Source of the DNA: Candidatus Rokuibacteriota bacterium
GTDB taxonomy: Bacteria; Methylomirabilota; Methylomirabilia; Rokubacteriales; CSP1-6
DNA: 40,705 nt
Assembly: GCA_003221515.1 (NCBI GenBank)
Contig: QHSI01000116.1
Span: 1-40,705, forward strand
Reading direction: 5' to 3'
Shown one piece after another: positions 34,210-40,705 of this stretch. Numbering within the stretch: the stretch's first letter is position 1; each line of letters opens with the position of its first letter. A model generated the notes under the pieces. The model was not told where the DNA came from and made no database searches. It saw only the letters and a program-made list of their open reading frames with translations. A program made the position numbers and the translations under genes.

Positions 34210-35277
34210 ATGATCAAGCCGTACACCGCCGTCGGCCTCGTCCCCACCGTGCGCGGCATCCGCAAGCGCAAGGACATCAAGATCAACCTCGAGCATCTCT
34301 CGCACCTGGTGAAGGCGGCGTCGTGGCTGTCGAGCCTCGATATTCCGGTGAGGCTGATCGCCTTCCCTGAGGGAGCGCTGCAGGCGTTCAACGATGAAGT
34401 GCTCGACCTCGACCACGCGACCTTTGCCCGGGAGTGCGCGATCGATATTCCAGGTGAGGAGACCGAAGAGCTCGGCAAGATCGCCAAGGAGTACAACGCG
34501 TTCGTCATGGCGCAGGCGAAGGCTCGCCATCCCGACCTGAAGGATCGCTTCTTCAACGTCGGGTTCATCATCGACCCGCGCGGCCGCGTGATCCTGAAAC
34601 ACTACAAGGTGTCACCGCTGTTCCCGGTCGAGCACTCGGTGTGCCCGCACGACGTCTACGACTGGTGGATCGAGAAGTACGGGCGCACCCTCGACGCGTT
34701 CTGGCCGGTCGCCGACACCGAGATCGGCCGCCTGGGCATCATGATGGCCAACGAGGGCTCGTATCCCGAAAACGCGCGGGCGCTGGCGCTGAACGGCGCC
34801 GAGGTCGTCTATCGTGCCTCGTATCCGCACCCGGCGACCGGCAACGAGATCTTCGAGATCCAGAGCCGTGCCCGGGCGCTCGACAACAACATGTACCTGG
34901 TGGCGCCGAACATGGGGACGTACTATCTCTTCCCCGAGGAGACGACCCCCATCGACACCTTCGGCGGCCGCTCCTTCATCATCGACTACAAGGGGCGGAT
35001 CGTCGGCCGCCAGGACTATGGCGCCGGCTCGACGTACGTCGGCGGCGTCGTCGACATCCAGGCCCTGCGCGACCACCGGGCCCGGGCGCAGTGGGACAAC
35101 TGGGTGAAGGACCTCCGCACCGAGCTCTACCAGCTGCTCTACGAAAAGCCGATCTATCCCAAGAACCTTTACCTGAAGCGGGCGCCCATGAAGCACGCCG
35201 AGTACCGCGAGAAGGTCATCAAGCGGCAGATCCGGCTCATGCACGACCGCGACATCTGGAAGAGACCCGACCGATGA
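34210..35277 (+). CDS. Nitrilase/amidase superfamily protein lacking the catalytic cysteine
   Basis: This 355-residue carbon-nitrogen hydrolase homologue keeps the active-site Glu54 in FPEGAL and the lysine (Lys133, LKHYKVS). Where the family has the nucleophilic Cys, the sequence is MMANEGSYPE, giving Ala180 six residues before the conserved PE. The closest pattern I know is the aliphatic amidase/formamidase group (CDDGNYPE). Either it is inactive, and acts as a binding or partner protein, or a different residue supplies the chemistry. A long basic C-terminal extension follows. ATG 34210 has AAGGAG about 9 nt upstream. The stop overlaps the next start (ATGA at 35274). Confidence 0.85.
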   Translation: MIKPYTAVGLVPTVRGIRKRKDIKINLEHLSHLVKAASWLSSLDIPVRLIAFPEGALQAFNDEVLDLDHATFARECAIDIPGEETEELGKIAKEYNAFVMAQAKARHPDLKDRFFNVGFIIDPRGRVILKHYKVSPLFPVEHSVCPHDVYDWWIEKYGRTLDAFWPVADTEIGRLGIMMANEGSYPENARALALNGAEVVYRASYPHPATGNEIFEIQSRARALDNNMYLVAPNMGTYYLFPEETTPIDTFGGRSFIIDYKGRIVGRQDYGAGSTYVGGVVDIQALRDHRARAQWDNWVKDLRTELYQLLYEKPIYPKNLYLKRAPMKHAEYREKVIKRQIRLMHDRDIWKRPDR

Positions 35278-36305
35278 CGGCCCGGCTGCTCGCGCTCCTG
35301 CTCCTGCTGGCTCCCCTTCCCGCGGCGGCCGAGATCGTGTTGCCGACGGGATTCAGCACCCACGTGTACGTGACCGGAGAAGGCTTCGACACGGACTCGG
35401 GCCGCGGCGCCCGCGGCATCCCCTCGACCTCCACGATCGCGTTCGACGGCACCGGCGCCCTGTATCTCGCGCGAACCGGGCGCCGCTACGGCGGCGGTGA
35501 AGCCTACGACCTCTGGCCGATCTACCGAATCCCGCCGGGCGGCGCGCGCGTCACGCCCGAGACCGAGCGACGATTCCTCCACGGCCCACCGCTCTCGAAC
35601 CCGCAGGTGGCCGGGACGCGCCGGGGTAAGGAGATTCTGGTCACCACGTTCGACCGCGAACGAAAGGTCGGGGCGCTCTATCGCATGGCCGACGGCCGCG
35701 CCGAGCTCCTGGCCGGCGGCACCCCCCCGCGCGGCACACCGGCGCTGTTCCAGCAGCCCGAGGGCGCGGCCGTCGACGCGGAAGGCAACGTCTACGTCAC
35801 CGATCGCGCCCAGAACGTCGTGGTCCGACTGGATGGCGACGGCCGGGTCGTCGACCCTCGCTATCTCGCCGTGACCCGGCCCCGCCTGCTCGCCACCGAC
35901 GACAAGGGCCAGGTCTGGGTCGCCAGCGACGGCGCTGCCGAGGCTCCGTTTCAGCAGGGGCCGGGCGAGATCGTTCGGATCGACCCCACGGGGACGTCGA
36001 GCGTCGTGCACCGCGGATCCGTGGTGGCCGCGATCGGCGTGAGTCCGGGCGGCCATCTGTTCGTTGCCGACCGCCACGAGCGACAGATCTTCGTGCTCAC
36101 GCAGGACGGCCGACGTGTCGCGTTCGCCAGCTTCACCGACAACGACGCGCCCCGGAGCCTCGGCTTCGCGCCGGTCACGCCCGAGACGCAGCGAGCCGGC
36201 GTCGCCGGCGATCTCTTCATCGTCCGGATCACGGCCGGAACCTGGATCGTCAACGAGGTCCTTCGGATCTCGGGCCCCTTCGACGAGCTGATTCGCGGGC
36301 GATAG
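35274..36305 (+). CDS. Secreted beta-propeller (NHL/SMP-30-like) protein
   Basis: This 343-residue protein has a clear signal peptide (LLALLLLLAPLPAAA, cleavage near AAA/EIV). Repeating strands such as EGNVYVTDRAQNVVVRLDGDG, GQVWVASDGA and GHLFVADRHERQIFVL are typical of NHL or gluconolactonase-type propeller blades. It is probably periplasmic and may bind or hydrolyse a small ligand; no clear metal site can be assigned. Its ATG overlaps the nitrilase-like stop, so they are translationally coupled. It is followed by an inverted repeat at 36318-36358. Confidence 0.83.
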   Translation: MTARLLALLLLLAPLPAAAEIVLPTGFSTHVYVTGEGFDTDSGRGARGIPSTSTIAFDGTGALYLARTGRRYGGGEAYDLWPIYRIPPGGARVTPETERRFLHGPPLSNPQVAGTRRGKEILVTTFDRERKVGALYRMADGRAELLAGGTPPRGTPALFQQPEGAAVDAEGNVYVTDRAQNVVVRLDGDGRVVDPRYLAVTRPRLLATDDKGQVWVASDGAAEAPFQQGPGEIVRIDPTGTSSVVHRGSVVAAIGVSPGGHLFVADRHERQIFVLTQDGRRVAFASFTDNDAPRSLGFAPVTPETQRAGVAGDLFIVRITAGTWIVNEVLRISGPFDELIRGR

Positions 36306-36317
36306 TCGGGCCGTAGT

Positions 36318-36358
36318 GCTCGGGCACAATTCCGGAGCCTCTGAGGTTCTGCCCGAGC
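36318..36358. repeat. Nine-base perfect inverted repeat with 23-nt loop
   Basis: GCTCGGGCA at 36318-36326 pairs with TGCCCGAGC at 36350-36358. It lies 13 nt after the propeller gene's stop. No T-run follows, so it may be an operator or a Rho-assisted 3' end rather than an intrinsic terminator. Confidence 0.5.
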
Positions 36359-36486
36359 GAGATCCCCCCCTGTACTTGTCAAGTTGCTAATCCTGTGCGC
36401 TTCCGGTAATCGGCACGCCTCGTGCTCTGCGATGTCGTCCAGATGTACCAGACCGACGCGGGCCCAGGCGCCCGGGAGGTGATGCG

Positions 36487-36672
36487 ATGCACCTCGACCT
36501 CTGGTTCGAACTGGCTGTCAGAGGGGAACCAAATCTAGCGTTCGACCTGCTCCATCGATTCGCGCTCGCTGAGCCCTCAGGCCCGGTGGCCGACCCGACG
36601 CCGGACCCAGCACCCGACGCGGGGATCGAGGCGACGTACGAGCCCCCGCCAAGGGGCGGGCTCAGCGCGTAG
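36487..36672 (+). CDS. Small unknown protein, 61 residues
   Basis: A short frame starting MHLDLWFELAVRG with GGGAGGTG about 5 nt upstream of ATG 36487. It has a hydrophobic/amphipathic N-terminal half (NLAFDLLHRFALAE) and a Pro-rich tail (DPTPDPAPDAG). It has no recognisable domain. The 3' end lies in a hairpin shared with the convergent small gene. The upstream stretch 36359-36486 is less GC-rich and includes TTGTCA at 36376, but no convincing -10. The good ribosome site is the main argument that it is real. Confidence 0.45.
   Translation: MHLDLWFELAVRGEPNLAFDLLHRFALAEPSGPVADPTPDPAPDAGIEATYEPPPRGGLSA
36640..36663. terminator. GC-rich hairpin between convergent small genes
   Basis: CCCGCC and GGCGGG pair across a short loop inside flanking GAG/CTC pairs. 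It sits across the 3' ends of the 61-residue plus-strand and 56-residue minus-strand frames, where a shared terminator is expected. No T-run is present. Confidence 0.4.
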
Positions 36673-36832
36673 CGGCGCGGATGGCGGCGACTATCGCCGC
36701 CGCCGCCGCGACGACGAGCCAGATCGTGCCTTTCGGGAAGTGCATCAGCTCGACGATCCCGACCGCGAAGCCGGCGGCGATGACGACACCGCCCGCGAGA
36801 ATCATTCCGATCCGCGCACGCCGGGCACTCAC
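36662..36832 (-). CDS. Small two-helix membrane protein, 56 residues
   Basis: This 56-residue frame has two hydrophobic segments, GMILAGGVVIAAGFAVGIV and IWLVVAAAAAIVAAI, separated by ELMHFPKGT. It is probably an inner-membrane protein of unknown function. The GTG at 36832 is preceded by GAGGGG about 7 nt upstream, partly within the end of the glycosyltransferase gene (stop at 36843). It is the last gene of the minus-strand run from the carboxymuconolactone-like gene. Confidence 0.6.
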   Translation of the reverse strand: MSARRARIGMILAGGVVIAAGFAVGIVELMHFPKGTIWLVVAAAAAIVAAIRAATR

Positions 36833-36842
36833 CCCCGTCCCC

Positions 36843-37781
36843 TCATCCGCCGGGCCCCGCCAGCGCCCGCCGCACTCGGTCGACGTCGGCGGGTTCGACG
36901 GTCTGCGTCGATACGACCAGTGGCTCCACAGTGCATAGCCAGGGCCGCCACGCGACATGGTCGGCCGTGAAGAGCACCGTCGACCGGACACCCAACGCCG
37001 CAGCAAGATGGCTGATTCCCGAGTCGTTCCCGAGATATGCGCCCGCGTGGCTCAGAACGCCCGCGAGCCCCGCGAGGGGCGGCTCCTCGAGCAGCACCAC
37101 GCCGCGGGCGAGCCGAAGCCGCAGCGCCGCGACCGCATCGGCGTCGGCGGGCCCTCGATGGACCACGACCATCGGTCGTCCGATCGCCTCCAGCGATTCC
37201 AGTACCGAAGCAAACCCTTGCGCCGGCCACTGCTTTGTTCGTCCACCAGCGCCTGGGTGGACGACGAGCACCGGCGTACGGCCGTCCCAGCCGGCACGCT
37301 CGAGCTCACGCCGTCCAGCGTCGGCGACTGAAGCCGGGACGGCGATCCGCTCACGCCACCGCGACGCATCCTCGACGCCTGGCGCGACGGTCCCCAGGAG
37401 ATGTCGCCAGACCGCGCCATGGCCGCCAACGGATGGAGCAACGAGCGCGCACGGCACGAGGCTGGTCAGTCGCCGAGCGAAATCAGGGTCGCGGGAGCCG
37501 AACCAGGAGACCACGCGTGCGGCCCGACGCAATTCCTCAGCGCATCGCGCCGGCCAGGCGCGATCGGCTTCGACGGGATGGTCCCCGAAGAGGGCGTCGA
37601 GGCCGAGGCTGTCGAATGCGACACTCCGATCGACGACTCCGAGCGTCGTCAGGAGCTCCCCGATTCTTGGCTGGGCCGCGAGCGTCAGCCGCGCGTCGGG
37701 CCACCGCTGCCGGATGGCGCGCAGCGCCGGAATCGCCAGGAGGACGTCACCGAGCGCTCCGGGATGAAGTACGAGAGTCAG
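36843..37781 (-). CDS. Glycosyltransferase family 9 (heptosyltransferase-like), probable CTG start
   Basis: This protein of about 312 residues resembles GT9 heptosyltransferases, which transfer sugars from ADP- or NDP-heptose to the lipopolysaccharide core. Typical parts are VLHPGALGDVLLAIPALRAI at the N-terminus, VVHPGAGGRTKQWP near residue 180, and LGNDSGISHLAAALG near residue 260. Homology starts at LTLVLHPGALG, where no ATG, GTG or TTG exists; a CTG at 37781 overlaps the TGA of the phosphatase gene and is my best guess. It follows the phosphatase and precedes a small membrane protein. Confidence 0.85.
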   Translation of the reverse strand: MTLVLHPGALGDVLLAIPALRAIRQRWPDARLTLAAQPRIGELLTTLGVVDRSVAFDSLGLDALFGDHPVEADRAWPARCAEELRRAARVVSWFGSRDPDFARRLTSLVPCALVAPSVGGHGAVWRHLLGTVAPGVEDASRWRERIAVPASVADAGRRELERAGWDGRTPVLVVHPGAGGRTKQWPAQGFASVLESLEAIGRPMVVVHRGPADADAVAALRLRLARGVVLLEEPPLAGLAGVLSHAGAYLGNDSGISHLAAALGVRSTVLFTADHVAWRPWLCTVEPLVVSTQTVEPADVDRVRRALAGPGG

Positions 37782-38536
37782 GGGCGGAGACGTTCGAGCG
37801 CGGCGTCGTGGAGGCGGCCGTTCGTGGCCAGCGCCGTGCCCGTATAGATCGTCGGCCGTCCGTCCCAGTCGGTGAACCGGCCGCCCGCCTCCTCGACGAT
37901 GAGCTTGCAGGGCGCCAGGTCCCAAGGCTTGAGATCGAGCTCCGCGTAGAGGTCGGCCTTGCCCTCGGCGACCAGCGCGTAGCCGAGGTAGTCGCCGAAG
38001 CCGCGCTGCCGCTCGGTCGCGTCGGACAGGCGTAGGAACTCGTTCCAGCGGCCGGCCCGGCGAACGGTCCCGAGCCCGGCGTGCACGAGGAAGGACCGGC
38101 CGAGGTCGGTCGCGTCGGAGACGTGGATCCGCTCGCCGTTCAGGAACGCGCCGCCGCCTCGCCGCGCGGAGAAGAGATCGCCCGTGACGGGATTGTGGAT
38201 GACGCCCACGGTGATCTCGCCGTGCTCCTCCAGCGCGATCAGCGTGGCCCAGACGGGAATGCGACGGACGAAGTTCTTGGTGCCATCGATCGGATCGATG
38301 ATCCAGCAGATGTCGCGTCGTCCAGCGCCGCCGAACTCTTCGCCGAGCACGCCGTAGTCGGGGAACGCGCGCCCGAGAAGCTCCACGATCGCCCGCTCGG
38401 CCTCGCGATCGGCCTGGGTCACCGGGGTGTCGTCCGGCTTCAGCATGACCTCGAAGCCGCCGCGGTAGTACTTCATCGCGACCTGCCCGGCGGCACGGGC
38501 CGCCTCGACGGCGGCGTCGAGTGCCGGCTGGCTCAC
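37778..38536 (-). CDS. Inositol monophosphatase family phosphatase (HisN-like)
   Basis: This 252-residue metal-dependent phosphatase has the Glu pair in VLGEEFGG (about 66-67), WIIDPIDGTKNF with Asp81 and Asp84, and the C-terminal metal aspartate in WDLAPCKLIVEEAGG. The DGTKNFV form is common in HisN-type histidinol phosphatases, but inositol, nucleotide or sugar phosphates are also possible. The start is GTG 38536, sharing bases with the stop of the preceding gene (GTGA), so they are coupled. It may serve cell-envelope sugar metabolism alongside the GT9 and phosphomannomutase. Confidence 0.9.
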   Translation of the reverse strand: MSQPALDAAVEAARAAGQVAMKYYRGGFEVMLKPDDTPVTQADREAERAIVELLGRAFPDYGVLGEEFGGAGRRDICWIIDPIDGTKNFVRRIPVWATLIALEEHGEITVGVIHNPVTGDLFSARRGGGAFLNGERIHVSDATDLGRSFLVHAGLGTVRRAGRWNEFLRLSDATERQRGFGDYLGYALVAEGKADLYAELDLKPWDLAPCKLIVEEAGGRFTDWDGRPTIYTGTALATNGRLHDAALERLRP

Positions 38537-38949
38537 CGCGACGGCTCGTCCGCCGGGAACGGCTCGCCGCGCTCGGCGAGCACGTGCCCATACACTTCCA
38601 AGGCGTCGACCACCACGGGCATGCCGCCGTAGGTGACCATCTGGAAGATGACCTCCGCCACCTCCTGCCGGGTCGCGCCGACGTTGAGCGCCGCGTGAAT
38701 GTGCGCGCGCACCTCGTTCGGACGATGGAGCGCCGTCAGCGCGCCGACCGCGCAGAGCTCACGCTGCTTCTGGGAGATGACCTCGCGGCTGTACAGGACG
38801 CCGGTGAAGAACAGTGACAGCTCGCGGGCCAGCCCCTTGTCGAACTTCTTCCACGTCTCGAACCCGGAGCCGCCCTTCAGCGTGTGGAAGAGCTTCTGGC
38901 TCGTCTGCTTGGTACGGGCTCGTAACTCCGGGTCGTCCATGAGGGCCAT
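38533..38949 (-). CDS. Carboxymuconolactone decarboxylase family protein
   Basis: This small 138-residue AhpD-like protein has the CMD signature RELCAVGALTALHRPNEVRAH followed by GATRQEVAEVIFQM. It lacks the CxxC of AhpD peroxidases, so it is closer to PcaC, which decarboxylates carboxymuconolactone, though many family members have unknown roles. ATG 38949 has AAGGAG 6-7 nt upstream. It is the first gene of the minus-strand group and is divergent from phosphomannomutase. Confidence 0.85.
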   Translation of the reverse strand: MALMDDPELRARTKQTSQKLFHTLKGGSGFETWKKFDKGLARELSLFFTGVLYSREVISQKQRELCAVGALTALHRPNEVRAHIHAALNVGATRQEVAEVIFQMVTYGGMPVVVDALEVYGHVLAERGEPFPADEPSR

Positions 38950-39027
38950 ACATGTCTCCTTGTGATAACCTGCGACGAGAACGATTCTGGCGCGGCGTCA
39001 CAATATCGTAGCCCAGGGAACCGCACA

Positions 39028-40398
39028 ATGTTGAACCCGCACGTGTTTCGCGCGTACGACGTCCGCGGTCTCGTCGGCCCGGACATCAACCCCGACGTGT
39101 TCCGTCAGGTCGGGCGCGCCTACGCGACGCTGATCTGCCGCAACGGCGGTCGGCGCATCGCCGTCGGTCAGGACAATCGGCTCTCCTCGAAGGATCTCAA
39201 GGCCGGCTTCGTCGACGGCGTGCGCGCGGGGGGGATCGACGTGGTCGACGTGGGTCTGGTGACCACGCCCATCCTCTACTTCGCGACCGCGCACTGGAAG
39301 CTCGACGGCGGCGCCAACATCACCGGAAGCCACAACCCCATCGAGTACAACGGCGTCAAGATGGTCCATCCGGGCGCGGCGCCGCTGACCGAGGACGAGA
39401 TCCAGAGCCTCCGCGCGATGGCCGAACGCGGCGACTACGAGAGCGGCGCCGGCGCCCTCGAGGAGCGCAGCCCCCGCGACGACTACTTCGAGATCGTCGG
39501 CCGTCTGGTGCGCCCGAGCCGCCGCCTGCGCGTCGTCGTCGACGCCGGCAACGGCGTGGCCGGCCTCTACGCCCCCGATCTACTCCGCCGAATCGGGTGC
39601 GACGTCGTCGAGCTGCACTGCGAGTCCGACGGGAGCTTCCCGAATCACCTGCCCGACCCCGAGGACGAGCACAACGTGGAGGACGTGAAGGCCAAGGTGG
39701 TGGAGGTCTCCGCCGACCTCGGTATCGCCTATGATGGCGACGCCGACCGGGTCGGCGTGATCGACGAGCGGGGCGGTCGCCACGAGGCCGACCTGATCCT
39801 GATCCTGCTCGCGCGCGAGCTCCTGGCGCGCCGTCCGGGCGAGAAGATCGTGTTCGACGTGAAGTCGTCGCAGTCGCTCGTCGACGACATCCGTCGCCAC
39901 GGCGGCATCCCGGTCATGTGGAAGACCGGGCACTCGCACCTCAAGCGCAAGATGCGCGAGGACAACATCTTGTTAGGCGGCGAGGTGAGCGGCCACATGT
40001 TCTTCGCCGAGAACTACTACGGCGTCGACGACGGCATCCTGGCCTCGTGCAAGATGATCGAGCTGACCTCGCGCGCGGCCGAGCCGCTCTCGCGACTCTT
40101 CGCGTCGGTCCCTCACCTGCGCGCGACGCCGGAGCTGAAGGCGCCCTGCCCCGACGGCGAGAAGTTCCGGGTCGTCGACGAGGTGACGCAGGAGCTGAAG
40201 CGGCGCTACGAGACGATCGACACCGACGGCGCGCGCGTGATCTTCCCCGGTCGCGGCTGGGGGCTCGTCCGCGCGTCGAACACGAACCCGTACCTCACGC
40301 TGCGGTTCGAAGCCCGGACGGACGGCGAGATCGAGGAGATGAAGCGTGAGATCTACGCCGTCCTTCGCCGCTACCCGTTCGTGACGCTGCCGAGCTAG
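39028..40398 (+). CDS. Phosphomannomutase/phosphoglucomutase
   Basis: This 456-residue alpha-D-phosphohexomutase has the four family motifs: active Ser101 in ITGSHNP, metal loop DGDADR (Asp236, 238, 240), sugar-binding GGEVSGHMFF, and phosphate-binding RASNTNPYL. It interconverts mannose- or glucose-6-phosphate and the 1-phosphate, supplying GDP-mannose or UDP-glucose for envelope polysaccharide. ATG 39028 was chosen over an upstream ATG at 38962 because MLNPHVFRAYDVRG is the standard start and AGGGA precedes it. TATCGT at 39004 is a possible -10. The stop overlaps the convergent HAD gene by 3 nt. Confidence 0.93.
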   Translation: MLNPHVFRAYDVRGLVGPDINPDVFRQVGRAYATLICRNGGRRIAVGQDNRLSSKDLKAGFVDGVRAGGIDVVDVGLVTTPILYFATAHWKLDGGANITGSHNPIEYNGVKMVHPGAAPLTEDEIQSLRAMAERGDYESGAGALEERSPRDDYFEIVGRLVRPSRRLRVVVDAGNGVAGLYAPDLLRRIGCDVVELHCESDGSFPNHLPDPEDEHNVEDVKAKVVEVSADLGIAYDGDADRVGVIDERGGRHEADLILILLARELLARRPGEKIVFDVKSSQSLVDDIRRHGGIPVMWKTGHSHLKRKMREDNILLGGEVSGHMFFAENYYGVDDGILASCKMIELTSRAAEPLSRLFASVPHLRATPELKAPCPDGEKFRVVDEVTQELKRRYETIDTDGARVIFPGRGWGLVRASNTNPYLTLRFEARTDGEIEEMKREIYAVLRRYPFVTLPS

Positions 40399-40705
40399 CG
40401 CCTCTCGGTCACCAGGCGGATCGCGCTCAGCAGATCGGGGACCCGCGGGCAATCGCGCTCGCCCCAGTGTCCGCCCGGATCCAGCAACACCGCGTGCAGC
40501 CCGCCCGCGCGCGCGCCGCGGACGTCGATCGAGTAGAGATCGCCCACGTGGACCGCCTCCGCGGCGGCGATGCCCGCCCGGGCCAGCGCCAGCTCGAAGA
40601 TCCGCGGGTCGGGCTTCTCGAACCCTACTTCGCCGGAGTCGAGGACGAAATCCAGGTACGGCGCGAGCCCGAGCGCCTGAAGACTCGCTCGGACCGAGCC
40701 GTTGG
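40395..40705 (-). CDS. HAD-superfamily hydrolase, C-terminal part (runs off the window)
   Basis: The frame enters at the right edge on the minus strand and stops at TAG 40397-40395. It reads NGSVR at the edge (motif II), then SGEVGFEKPDPRIFELAL (the motif III lysine) and HVGDLYSIDVRGARAGG (motif IV GD with the second Asp), then ends in LVTERR. This is the C-terminal half of a haloacid-dehalogenase-type phosphatase; the N-terminal nucleophile aspartate lies outside the window. Probably a small-metabolite phosphatase. Confidence 0.85.
   Translation of the reverse strand, partial: NGSVRASLQALGLAPYLDFVLDSGEVGFEKPDPRIFELALARAGIAAAEAVHVGDLYSIDVRGARAGGLHAVLLDPGGHWGERDCPRVPDLLSAIRLVTERR

Noticed and set aside
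1-40705. CRISPR arrays, tRNA or rRNA genes, insertion sequences, phage genes
   Set aside because: No regular direct repeats, cloverleaf-like sequences, transposases or integrases were recognised on either strand.

Overview
The window is a GC-rich, densely packed bacterial chromosome segment. It has about 37 protein genes, short intergenic gaps and many start/stop overlaps of the ATGA or TGATG kind. I see no RNA genes, insertion sequences, phage genes or CRISPR. The mix of a branched-chain-type ABC importer, UbiD, cyclase and DUF993 families, a stand-alone TrpB2, MtaA/UroD-like and nitrilase-like proteins would suit a soil or subsurface lineage such as Methylomirabilota/Rokubacteria. That placement is inference from gene content, with no marker gene to confirm it.

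Layout. 1-12558 is mainly a plus-strand catabolic block: class V aminotransferase, D-2-hydroxyacid dehydrogenase and a large alpha/beta hydrolase; then a minus-strand PuuE-like deacetylase; then a Liv-type ABC importer (permease, permease in frame with the binding protein, two ATPases) followed by a 3-hydroxyisobutyrate-dehydrogenase-like enzyme, a UbiD-family decarboxylase and a metal-dependent cyclase/hydrolase. 12718-17324 holds a small protein with a PD-(D/E)xK signature, a TauE/SafE permease, a large FAD plus Fe-S oxidoreductase, and a secreted thioredoxin-like protein. 17326-25980 is a co-directional minus-strand run: Ski2-like helicase, BamE-like lipoprotein, gamma-glutamyltransferase, a small unknown, a methyltransferase, a YdjC/HpnK-like deacetylase, a ROK kinase and a zinc alcohol dehydrogenase.

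26010-32825 holds a tandem YciI-like protein, a CpdA-like phosphodiesterase, a DUF993 protein, TrpB2, a membrane adenylate cyclase with histidine-rich anchor and ferredoxin domain, and an MtaA/UroD-like methyltransferase. 32928-36305 has a membrane protein with a BamE-like tail, a nitrilase homologue lacking the catalytic cysteine, and a secreted beta-propeller protein. 36306-40705 has small proteins, a GT9 glycosyltransferase, an inositol-monophosphatase-family enzyme, a carboxymuconolactone-decarboxylase-like protein, phosphomannomutase and a truncated HAD hydrolase.

The genes of the first block plausibly import and oxidise an unidentified carboxylated or nitrogenous compound. The cyclase and the CpdA-like enzyme could make and destroy cAMP in response to the redox state. 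Recurrent -10-like hexamers 6-8 nt before start codons suggest several leaderless transcripts.
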